Below, piece by piece: positions 1-5,565 of a stretch of DNA of 5,565 bases. The stretch's first letter is position 1. Each line of letters opens with the position of its first letter. Source of the stretch: an uncultured bacterium (GTDB taxonomy: Bacteria; Armatimonadota; UBA5829; DSUL01); the NCBI GenBank assembly GCA_937967775.1, contig CALCJH010000055.1, positions 1 through 5,565 on the forward strand, in the 5' to 3' direction. The notes under the pieces were generated by a model. The model was given only the letters and a program-made list of their open reading frames with translations. It was not told the origin of the DNA and made no database searches. The position numbers and the translations under genes are program-made.

Positions 1-267
1 CATCAGGGGTTCGGAGAAGGTCTTGAAGTCGGGGGTGTTCACCTGCACCACGTGGCTTCGTACGCGTCCACGGTCTTCATAGAATGCGGAGAAGAAAACG
101 TGGAACGTGCCGTCGTGATAGACGCAGGCATAGTCCTTCACCGACCAGTCCGCGTACCGGAGCACGGGATTCTTCAATCCCTTCCAGTCCAGAGGCTCGC
201 CGCTACCCGCCGCCACGGAGGACGCGCCCAGCGCCAGGGTCAACGCGGTCAGAGTTTCAACGGTCAT
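1..267 (-). CDS. Probable exported beta-propeller glycosidase (GH43/GH32/GH117-like), 5' part only
   Basis: The gene runs off the left edge, leaving 89 residues of its N-terminus. Residues 27-62 read DWKGLKNPVLRY then ADWSVKDYACVYHDGTFHVF, followed by FSAF. This is the first-blade pattern of five-bladed beta-propeller glycosidases of the GH43/GH32/GH117 type, where an early Asp acts as the general base. Asp45 in VKDYACVY is the best candidate by pattern. Residues 5-20 are hydrophobic and end in Ala-Ala-Gly, so they could be a signal peptide, but the n-region lacks Lys or Arg. The ATG at 267 is chosen because AGAGGAA precedes it by five bases. An in-frame GTG at 312 would add an Arg-rich n-region, but its purine run sits only two bases upstream. 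It is the third gene of the leftward operon, 71 bases after the C45-like gene. The export assignment and substrate are inference, and the exact GH family cannot be fixed without the rest of the protein. Confidence 0.7.
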   Translation of the reverse strand, partial: MTVETLTALTLALGASSVAAGSGEPLDWKGLKNPVLRYADWSVKDYACVYHDGTFHVFFSAFYEDRGRVRSHVVQVNTPDFKTFSEPLM

Positions 268-272
268 TCCGG

Positions 273-279
273 TTCCTCT
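273..279 (-). promoter_or_regulatory. Shine-Dalgarno site of the propeller glycosidase gene
   Basis: AGAGGAA on the minus strand ends five bases before the ATG at 267. It favours this start over the in-frame GTG at 312. Confidence 0.6.
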
Positions 280-338
280 TTCTCGGGCACGCTCACGGCG
301 CGGCCTCTGCACGTCCTCTCGCAACCAGCCGGTCTCCG

Positions 339-1499
339 TCACCGCTGCCCCGGTTCGCGGGACATCAGCTCCCTGATGTTCAGATAAGTGTAGGGCTGTT
401 CGCTGGCGGGCGACCCATCAGCCGCTGCGTGCGCCACCCAGAGCTCGCCCGTCCCGGGCGACATCAGGGCGTTGTGCAGGTTGTGCTGCATCGCCACAGG
501 GCGTCTCATCAGCTCGATCGCCTCAGCCGGCCCGATCTTCCCGTACCGCTCCCGCACCCGTTCTGCCAGAAGCCGGTAGCGCTCGTCTTTCGAAAGAAGC
601 ACACCATCCTCGATCGGGATGTCCAGCGGAGGGCGCTTCTCTCCCGGCCCCACGAACTCGATCCTCTCAGGCGTGGCCCACACTCCTACAGCCGAAGGGA
701 TGGATGCGTCCGACAGGACGTAATAGTATTCGCACGTCCTCTTGCTGTCCCGGAAGAGCGCAATGGCTTTCTGCAGGGAGTCGGCCTCTTCCAACCCCCT
801 GCGCATCAGGAAAGCCATCGGGGTTCCGTCCCACTGGCCTACTCCTCCTCCGCCCATTTCTCCAAAGCCGATGCCCTTGAGGTTCATCCCGGTCACCGAA
901 CCCACAAACCCCGCGTAGCCCACGGAAACAAACGGGATGTGTCCCTCCGGCTCTGCAATGATCACCACATTGTGATCCTGCAGGCCCATCGTCACGCCGT
1001 AGTCCAGGATCCGTCCGTACAGAAGACGTCCGTCGCGCGTCGCCTTCCCGAACAGCGCGAATCCGCTGCAGTGAAAGAATTCCGGCACGGTGTTCGCCCG
1101 CCGGAGCTTCTCGAACGGCTGTCCGGCCGCTTCCGCAAGAGCCTTCATCTCCCGGACGAAGCGCTCCGGGATGTGCGGAAGTTGCGTCTTCCAGACCCCG
1201 TCGAAGGAGGCATTGGCGAAGTCGGCCATCGGTCCCATCTGCACCATCTGGTGCTTTTCCAGTTTCTTGAGCAGCTCCGCAATATGCTCCTTCAGCAGCG
1301 CGCCGTGCTGACGGCCCATCTCTTCGGGCGTGCCCTTCAGGTGGAGCACCAGCTGAGGCCCCACGCGTTCCAGGTATCCCTTGCCCTCGCGTGCGATCAG
1401 CTCCCGCTCGGGCATCTGTTGCGCTGCCAGGGTGGCGGCGAGGGAAAGAATCAAGGCGGCGGCAAGGGCGCCGCGAGCCATCGGTCTCAGCGGATCCAT
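339..1499 (-). CDS. Exported peptidase C45 / acyltransferase-like Ntn hydrolase
   Basis: This 386-residue protein resembles the C45 family, whose type member is penicillin acyl-CoA:6-APA acyltransferase. These are autoprocessing N-terminal nucleophile hydrolases acting on amide or related bonds. Residues 1-27 look like a signal peptide: two Arg, then an Ala/Leu core ending TLAAQQ. Residues 56-66 (GTPEEMGRQHG) match the start of the family's pro-segment. The core motif HCSGFALFGKATRDGR with LLYGRILDY gives nucleophile Cys144, with Arg163 and Asp166 at the usual spacing. GMNLKGIGFGEMG (Asn206) fits the oxyanion-hole region, and HNALMSPGTGELWVA lies near the C-terminus. The residue before Cys is His rather than the Gly of the type enzyme, so self-cleavage is uncertain. 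ATG 1499 is preferred because GAGGAG lies seven bases upstream; the adjacent GTG at 1502 would leave only four. The Shine-Dalgarno overlaps the stop of the preceding gene. Family assignment is fairly secure. The substrate is unknown. Confidence 0.85.
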   Translation of the reverse strand: MDPLRPMARGALAAALILSLAATLAAQQMPERELIAREGKGYLERVGPQLVLHLKGTPEEMGRQHGALLKEHIAELLKKLEKHQMVQMGPMADFANASFDGVWKTQLPHIPERFVREMKALAEAAGQPFEKLRRANTVPEFFHCSGFALFGKATRDGRLLYGRILDYGVTMGLQDHNVVIIAEPEGHIPFVSVGYAGFVGSVTGMNLKGIGFGEMGGGGVGQWDGTPMAFLMRRGLEEADSLQKAIALFRDSKRTCEYYYVLSDASIPSAVGVWATPERIEFVGPGEKRPPLDIPIEDGVLLSKDERYRLLAERVRERYGKIGPAEAIELMRRPVAMQHNLHNALMSPGTGELWVAHAAADGSPASEQPYTYLNIRELMSREPGQR

Positions 1500-1506
1500 C
1501 ACCTGT

Positions 1507-1512
1507 CTCCTC
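1507..1512 (-). promoter_or_regulatory. Shine-Dalgarno site of the C45-like gene, overlapping the upstream stop codon
   Basis: GAGGAG on the minus strand overlaps the TGA at 1513-1511 that ends the large glycosidase gene. Spacing is seven bases to ATG 1499 and four to GTG 1502, so it decides the start. The arrangement suggests coupled translation. Confidence 0.7.
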
Positions 1513-4500
1513 AGAATTTAGCAGTGACGGTCACCCTGGCCGGGCGTCCCGGCTCCAGCTGGATAAGGCTCTTCTGACGGTCCAGAGCCAGAACACGCGC
1601 GCCTTCGGCCTCCACTCGCCGGATGGGCCGTCCCTCCGGATGGCGCAGCCGGAGCTCCAGCCTGGAGGGCGGATTGCGCTTCGGCGGCGCGATGACCGCC
1701 CGCATCTCCCCTGCGGAGACGCGGGATTCGATTCTCAGGCTCACCGGCCCGAAGTAGGTCGGCATTCTGGCCGCCTCTACCACCTGCCCATCCGCCAGCC
1801 ACTCCAGCGGCACCGCCGGGGCCAGCCGCAGCGTGTCGTACCCGATTTCGCTCAGCAGGCAGTGTCTCAGCCAGTTCACCCAGCAGCATTCGTCGGGTGT
1901 CTTGTAGAACGGCCCCCTGCCCAGTCCGAACGCGTCCACGGGATGTTCGGTGAAGCAGCGAACGTCTTCGTAGATGTTCTGCGCGAAGGCGTTGAACAGG
2001 CACCGGACAGCGTGGCGCGGCTCGTCCCGCTTGATGTAGACCATCGCCATCGGCAGCAGTCCGCTCTGGATGGTGTTCCCTCCCTGGCTGAACCAGAAGC
2101 GGCGGATGTCCACCTGGCGTCCGCGCAGTTTGCTGATGAAGACGTTGTCCTCGCTGTCCTTCAGGATCCAGGTGGACTGGTCTTCCAGCGGGTCCAAAAC
2201 CCCGCACTCGATGGAGTGGATGGGGCCGTACAGGCTGTCGCGGATCCATCCCAGGTCGCGGCTAAGCAGTCCCGCGCGGGTGGGGGTGAACGGGATGCAT
2301 GTTCCGTCCAGGAGCCGCGCGACCGGGCTCAGCTCCATATGCAGCCGCATCGAGCGCCGCAGGTCCTCCCTGTAGGCGGCCGCGTCCGACGCCACGCGGT
2401 CAGCCTCGGGATGTCCGATCTCCGCCAGCACCTTTGCTGCGGCCTCCATGCCACGGTAGCAGTACGCGTTCACGGCATACCAGTACAGCCACTCCGGGTT
2501 GTCCTCCAGGTGTCCGGGAGGCAGCAGGCCGTATTCCGGGACGGGACTTCCGTCCGCCTGCGTCCTCCTGGTATACTGACGTTCCCGCGTGACGAAATCG
2601 CACGCCGCCACCAGATTTCCGGCGATGGACCTGGCCCAGCGGCGGTCCCGGGTCAGCAGATAATGCTCGGCCAGCGCAAACAGCACGAACCCGTGATCCA
2701 GATTGTAGTTGAAGGTCTGGTAGTCGTGGTCTTCGGACAGACGCAGTCCGTGCAGTACTCCTTCCTGAGTCCGGAACTTGCCGTGAAGAGGCCGGCTGCC
2801 CTGACAGTGCACGAAAGGCATCAGGTAGCGTCTGGCTTCTGAGTGATAGCCCCGCATATCCAGTGAGCGGATCTGATGCATGGCCTCGTTCGCGCAGACG
2901 TTGTAGGTGTATGTGGCCGCCGGAAGCAGCCAGTGGCCAGACCGGATGTCCCGGTCCGCCGTGATGGCCACGTGCGGGATGGTCGCTTTGACAAAGTCTG
3001 TAATCAGCGGGTTCGGAACTGTGATCCGGGCGCCGGCCGCGATCTTGCCCTCCCAGTAGGCTGCCATTTCAGCCAACTTGCTGTCAAAGGTCACCGCCTG
3101 CAGCTCGGCCTTGCCTTCGTCGCCCGTGAAGGTGACCAGAGGGATCTTCAGGTCGAAAGCGTACTCCTCTCGCGGACCCAGCGGCACTTCTATCAGCACC
3201 GCGTCCGGGATCCCTCCGATCCGCTGCAAGTCCTCTGGACATGCCTCCGCGCGCACATTGCCCTTTCCGTTCAGCACGACCTGCGCCCGCAGACGCGGGG
3301 CATCATAGGGTTGCGCAGTCCACTGGCGCTCGATGGCTTCCCGGTGCCAGGGCCACCGCTCCTCACGGATGCGCGCCGTCGCGTAGACGAAGCCGTCCCG
3401 CACCTCCAGAGCCTCCGGGTTCTCGATGACCATCCAGAAGAGCGCCTTCACCGGCTCCTCGCAGATGTTGCGCACCTGCACCCGCGAGAACACGCAGACC
3501 GGCTCGTCCCCCCGCTTTTGCTCCACATTGTCCGGTCCTTCCAGCAGCAGGGCTGCGAAGTCGGTCTTGTGGAACTCCACGTAGCGGTCCACCCACCGGC
3601 TTGTGTAAACGGGCAGATACCCGTTCATGGCGGACTGCTCCACGGCGTCCTCGCGCTCGCGGAAATCCGGCGGATCCATGGTCGGGAAGCGGAACTCGAT
3701 GCGGCTCTCCGGCCAGAGCAGCCGGGCGGTGTCCCGCCCGGTGACTTTCATATGGCGCTTGTCCAGAAAGATGTCGCCGTTGTAGCGCAGAGCCGCCTCC
3801 AGACGGTTTCCTTCGCAGCCTAGAGGGACATATCGCCCCTGCCGGATCTTCACCAGCTCGGGAATCTCCCTGCGGGCGCGTTCCCAGGTCTGCTCCGGCT
3901 CTTCGAAGATCAGGTCGTGCACCGGTTTCGGAAGCTCGGGGCGGAGGTCTGCTGCCGGAAAGGCGGCGTTACGGACAGTGATGCCGCAGTGGGGGATTAC
4001 CACCGGCTGGCCTTCGAAGGTGTCATCCACTGCGAATGAGATCCTGCCCGCGCTGCTGCTGAGCGTCACCACGGTTCTGTCCGGCGGGACTGGCAGCAGC
4101 TTCGGATCCACCTGGTTCCTGCAGTCTGTTGCCAGGATGGTCAGCTCCAGAGCGCCGCTCTTTTTGCGAGACCCGAGGAGATACCCATTCGCCACAGAGA
4201 CCTCCGCCCCCGGCCACGCCGCATCCGCAGCCTGAATGTGCAGTGTCTCTTTCCTCCACGTGGATGTGGAGATCACCTCCAGCCGCTCGACGGCCGGAAC
4301 AGGGCCACGAGGGAACACCAGACGGACGCGGTAGCTCTGCCGCCAGGTCACCGCGAAGTCCTCGGCCCGCTCCAGCTCCGTGATGTCCAGGGGATCGAAC
4401 CGGTAGATCACCGTGTTGCCGTCGGACAATACGTCGCCGTGCACGCTCACCCATCGGCCGTTATGGGGGTCGTCTATGGCGGTCCACCCGCCAACCCATC

Positions 4501-4795
4501 GCGCTGGCCAGTTGTGGTTCCAGTATTGCAGACGCACAGCCTCCGCGCCGGCTGGCATCTTTGCGTAATGCACCCGTACCTCGCGGAACTGCCGGGGGAT
4601 GACCCACTCGATTCCCAGATGCGGTCCTCCCTGCTCTGGGATGTCCACCGGATACCACGCCCCTTCGTGCATCTTGAGCGGATGACTCTCGATAGCCAGC
4701 GCATCCGCACCCGTCCAGAAGCGCATCTCTCCGAAAGGAGCGATATCCACCGCGCTGCCCGCCAGCGATTCCAGGTCTGCCGGTTGTCTGCTCAC
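1511..4795 (-). CDS. Large multidomain (alpha/alpha)6-barrel glycosidase-like protein, no signal peptide
   Basis: This 1,094-residue protein is probably a glycoside hydrolase of the six-hairpin superfamily. Residues about 55-180 (VRLQYWNHNWPARW, GGWTAIDDPHNGRW, YRFDPLDITE) look like a discoidin-like beta-sandwich. Residues about 190-590 are mostly beta, with no family I can name. Residues about 595-990 form the helical catalytic-barrel region: HGLRLSEDHDYQTFNYNLDH, EYGLLPPGHLEDNPEWLYWY, FSQGGNTIQSGLLPMAMVYI and FYKTPDECCWVNWLRH. Residues about 1005-1094 (MPTYFGPVSLRI, LELRLRHPEGRPIRRVEAEG) resemble the C-terminal beta domain seen in rhamnosidase-like enzymes. Candidate acid residues include Glu688, Asp689, Asp691, Asp700, Glu754 and Asp765; I cannot say which are catalytic. 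The GTG start has AGGAGG six bases upstream, and no ATG, GTG or TTG occurs in frame for about 190 bases before it. The polar N-terminus and 17 cysteines suggest a cytoplasmic enzyme. It is the first gene of the leftward operon. Its GH family and substrate are not recognised. Confidence 0.8.
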   Translation of the reverse strand: MSRQPADLESLAGSAVDIAPFGEMRFWTGADALAIESHPLKMHEGAWYPVDIPEQGGPHLGIEWVIPRQFREVRVHYAKMPAGAEAVRLQYWNHNWPARWVGGWTAIDDPHNGRWVSVHGDVLSDGNTVIYRFDPLDITELERAEDFAVTWRQSYRVRLVFPRGPVPAVERLEVISTSTWRKETLHIQAADAAWPGAEVSVANGYLLGSRKKSGALELTILATDCRNQVDPKLLPVPPDRTVVTLSSSAGRISFAVDDTFEGQPVVIPHCGITVRNAAFPAADLRPELPKPVHDLIFEEPEQTWERARREIPELVKIRQGRYVPLGCEGNRLEAALRYNGDIFLDKRHMKVTGRDTARLLWPESRIEFRFPTMDPPDFREREDAVEQSAMNGYLPVYTSRWVDRYVEFHKTDFAALLLEGPDNVEQKRGDEPVCVFSRVQVRNICEEPVKALFWMVIENPEALEVRDGFVYATARIREERWPWHREAIERQWTAQPYDAPRLRAQVVLNGKGNVRAEACPEDLQRIGGIPDAVLIEVPLGPREEYAFDLKIPLVTFTGDEGKAELQAVTFDSKLAEMAAYWEGKIAAGARITVPNPLITDFVKATIPHVAITADRDIRSGHWLLPAATYTYNVCANEAMHQIRSLDMRGYHSEARRYLMPFVHCQGSRPLHGKFRTQEGVLHGLRLSEDHDYQTFNYNLDHGFVLFALAEHYLLTRDRRWARSIAGNLVAACDFVTRERQYTRRTQADGSPVPEYGLLPPGHLEDNPEWLYWYAVNAYCYRGMEAAAKVLAEIGHPEADRVASDAAAYREDLRRSMRLHMELSPVARLLDGTCIPFTPTRAGLLSRDLGWIRDSLYGPIHSIECGVLDPLEDQSTWILKDSEDNVFISKLRGRQVDIRRFWFSQGGNTIQSGLLPMAMVYIKRDEPRHAVRCLFNAFAQNIYEDVRCFTEHPVDAFGLGRGPFYKTPDECCWVNWLRHCLLSEIGYDTLRLAPAVPLEWLADGQVVEAARMPTYFGPVSLRIESRVSAGEMRAVIAPPKRNPPSRLELRLRHPEGRPIRRVEAEGARVLALDRQKSLIQLEPGRPARVTVTAKF

Positions 4796-4799
4796 AGGT

Positions 4800-4834
4800 T
4801 GCCTCCTGCCGTTTCTGCCGTATTCACAGAGGCA
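4800..4834 (-). other. Possible leader hairpin masking the Shine-Dalgarno of the large glycosidase gene
   Basis: On the minus strand, TGCCTC (4834-4829) is exactly complementary to GAGGCA (4805-4800), which overlaps the AGGAGG ribosome site. The loop would be 23 bases. Two copies of GGCAG between them could compete for pairing with CTGCC. The stem is short, so this is only a possibility. Confidence 0.25.
4802..4807 (-). promoter_or_regulatory. Shine-Dalgarno site of the large glycosidase gene
   Basis: AGGAGG on the minus strand lies six bases before the GTG at 4795. It fixes the start, since no other initiation codon exists upstream in that frame within the intergenic region. Confidence 0.75.
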
Positions 4835-4890
4835 GTTCGTCTCCGGAGAGTCCTCCTCCTCCGGCGCGCTCCGCAGGGCACACCGCCCCT

Positions 4891-4902
4891 TGATACTCCA
4901 AC
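4891..4902 (+). repeat. Left arm of a 12-base inverted site pair (putative operator)
   Basis: TGATACTCCAAC matches the reverse complement of the site at 4966-4977 at 11 of 12 positions. It lies just upstream of the -35 box of the rightward promoter. Confidence 0.4.
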
Positions 4903-4917
4903 CCGGGAAATTGCCTA

Positions 4918-4946
4918 TTGACAGGGACGCCCAGGTACCGGATAAT
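4918..4946 (+). promoter_or_regulatory. Sigma-70 type promoter of the rightward gene
   Basis: A consensus -35 box TTGACA (4918-4923) is followed by a 17-base spacer and the -10 box GATAAT (4941-4946), one base from TATAAT. Transcription would begin near 4953. That leaves a leader of about 44 bases before the GTG at 4997, which contains the Shine-Dalgarno site and one arm of the inverted pair. Confidence 0.75.
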
Positions 4947-4965
4947 GATGGTATAGCGCTTTTGC

Positions 4966-4977
4966 GTTGCAGTATCA
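4966..4977 (-). repeat. Right arm of a 12-base inverted site pair (putative operator)
   Basis: The plus strand reads GTTGCAGTATCA, whose reverse complement TGATACTGCAAC differs from 4891-4902 at one base. It would lie at about +13 to +25 of the transcript, a position where a bound repressor could block elongation or close a loop with the upstream arm. Confidence 0.4.
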
Positions 4978-4982
4978 GATGT

Positions 4983-4988
4983 GGGGAG
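4983..4988 (+). promoter_or_regulatory. Shine-Dalgarno site of the rightward propeller gene
   Basis: GGGGAG lies eight bases before GTG 4997. The in-frame ATG at 4979 has no comparable site upstream, so this favours the GTG start. Confidence 0.6.
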
Positions 4989-4996
4989 TTTTCACC

Positions 4997-5565
4997 GTGC
5001 CGCGATACTTTTCCCTATTCTCGTTCATTCTGGCCGCGGCTTTCGCGGGCTCAACGTGCGGTGTGGCCGTGGCCGCTCCATCCGTGTTCTTCGACGCACC
5101 CCGGTTCGTCTCCGTCAATAAGCGGGCCATACCCGGACATGCGCCACTGGCTTACAATCTGGGCACCCAGGTTTCCCTGACCTTTGATTCGATGAACCGG
5201 CCGCATATCGCGTATGTGGACAGCTACAATGCCCACGCCCTCAAGTATGCCCGCTGGACAGGATCCGCCTGGGAGGTCACTCCGCTCTATGATCGGGTGT
5301 CCACCGTGCCGGAGGCGTGCACCTCTATCGCCGTAGACGCTGCCGGCAATCCGCATATCGCCATCACCGGAACTCAGCACATCTTTCGGAGCGGCGGAAA
5401 CTGGCAGCGTGAACCGGTGGAAGTGAAAATTGCCTCTCCTTCGGTCAGAATCGGCGCCGATGGACAGCCGCGCGTGGCGTATATCCAGGAGTCAGGATCG
5501 TCGCTTCTGTTGCGATACGCTGTGCGCAGCACCGGGGGAACGTGGAGCACCGAGACGGTCCACAC
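4997..5565 (+). CDS. Exported beta-propeller repeat protein, 5' part only
   Basis: The frame is open to the right edge, giving 189 residues plus two bases. The N-terminus, Pro-Arg-Tyr followed by FSLFSFILAAAFAG and ending VAVAAPS, is a signal peptide with likely cleavage after an Ala near residues 26-27. Three degenerate repeats follow: SLTFDSMNRPHIAYVD then ALKYARWTGSAWEV (about residues 60-94), SIAVDAAGNPHIAITG then GGNWQREP (about 110-140), and SVRIGADGQPRVAYIQ then LRYAVRSTGGTW (about 149-183). Repeats of the type 'D..GNPHIAY...LKYA.W.G..W' are known from secreted BNR/sialidase-like beta-propellers, so this is probably a propeller built from several such blades. Two blades share the exact 11-base string CCGCATATCGC at 5201 and 5351. 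No catalytic residues can be assigned, and a role in binding or degrading an extracellular polymer is inference. GTG 4997 is chosen for its Shine-Dalgarno; ATG 4979 would add six residues. Confidence 0.8.
   Translation, partial: MPRYFSLFSFILAAAFAGSTCGVAVAAPSVFFDAPRFVSVNKRAIPGHAPLAYNLGTQVSLTFDSMNRPHIAYVDSYNAHALKYARWTGSAWEVTPLYDRVSTVPEACTSIAVDAAGNPHIAITGTQHIFRSGGNWQREPVEVKIASPSVRIGADGQPRVAYIQESGSSLLLRYAVRSTGGTWSTETVH

Larger units (their letters stand above)
4796..4996. promoter_or_regulatory. Divergent intergenic control region
   Basis: These 201 bases separate the starts of the leftward operon and the rightward gene. They hold a strong rightward promoter, an inverted pair of 12-base sites and both Shine-Dalgarno sequences. 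The leftward promoter could not be placed. Short palindromes (CTCCGGAG at 4841, CCCGGG at 4902, GGTACC at 4934, AGCGCT at 4955) are too short to interpret. Confidence 0.6.

Noticed and set aside
84..1577. A 497-codon plus-strand open frame opposite the C45-like gene
   Set aside because: It is in exact codon register with the minus-strand gene, so it stays open simply because TTA, CTA and TCA codons are rare there. Its product is rich in Arg, His, Ser and Pro with no recognisable motif, and it crosses three real gene ends.
1391..3823. Two long plus-strand open frames (1391-2842 and 2876-3823) opposite the large glycosidase gene
   Set aside because: Both are in antisense codon register with the glycosidase. 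The break between them is a TCA serine codon (residue 652) on the minus strand, and no domain is recognisable in the translations.
4880..4960. Leftward promoter for the glycosidase operon (minus-strand TATACC or GAGTAT as a -10 box)
   Set aside because: No acceptable -35 box is found at 16-18 bases from either candidate, so the site is not supported.
4979..4981. ATG as the start of the rightward propeller gene
   Set aside because: No Shine-Dalgarno site precedes it, whereas GTG 4997 has GGGGAG eight bases upstream and gives a compact signal peptide.
5048..5059. Lipoprotein signal (Gly-Ser-Thr-Cys) in the leader of the rightward propeller protein
   Set aside because: The residues before the Cys do not fit the lipobox, which wants Leu, Val or Ile at -3 and a small Ala or Gly at -1. 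The hydrophobic run continues beyond it to a normal Ala cleavage site.
4890..5180. A 96-codon plus-strand frame crossing the intergenic region
   Set aside because: It starts upstream of the -35 box, so the visible promoter could not transcribe its start. It also overlaps the signal peptide and first repeat of the propeller gene in another frame.
5051..5565. Minus-strand frames of 109 and 63 codons opposite the rightward gene
   Set aside because: They are shadows of the repeat-bearing propeller frame, with no Shine-Dalgarno site or protein motif of their own.

Overview
The window comes from a GC-rich bacterium, roughly 60% GC by eye, with Shine-Dalgarno-led genes and a textbook sigma-70 type promoter. 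The gene content is exported beta-propeller proteins plus a very large six-hairpin glycosidase-like protein. This resembles polysaccharide-degrading soil or sediment lineages such as Armatimonadota, Planctomycetota or Acidobacteriota. The phylum is a guess from protein style, since no marker gene is present.

Layout: three genes lie on the minus strand and are read from right to left. The first (1511-4795) encodes a 1,094-residue multidomain glycosidase-like protein without a signal peptide. The second (339-1499) encodes an exported peptidase C45 / acyltransferase-type Ntn hydrolase. The third (267 to the left edge, truncated) encodes the N-terminus of a probable exported beta-propeller glycosidase. 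Gaps of 11 and 71 bases, each with a Shine-Dalgarno sequence, suggest one operon. A fourth gene (4997 to the right edge, truncated) is divergent. It encodes an exported protein made of repeats of the type 'D..GNPHIAY...LKYA.W.G..W'. Both truncated genes are open to the window edge.

The control region lies between the divergent starts (4796-4996). It holds a perfect TTGACA-17 bp-GATAAT promoter for the rightward gene, flanked by two inverted 12-base sites that match at 11 of 12 positions and lie about 75 bp centre to centre. This looks like an operator pair, but the evidence is the sequence alone. No convincing promoter is visible for the leftward operon.

Working together (inference): the leftward operon pairs two putative carbohydrate-active proteins with an amide- or ester-processing Ntn hydrolase. 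This would fit breakdown of an acylated or amide-bearing glycan or glycoconjugate. The large glycosidase appears cytoplasmic while its operon partners appear exported, so the protein may act on imported oligosaccharides. No mobile elements, RNA genes, CRISPR arrays or terminators were found.
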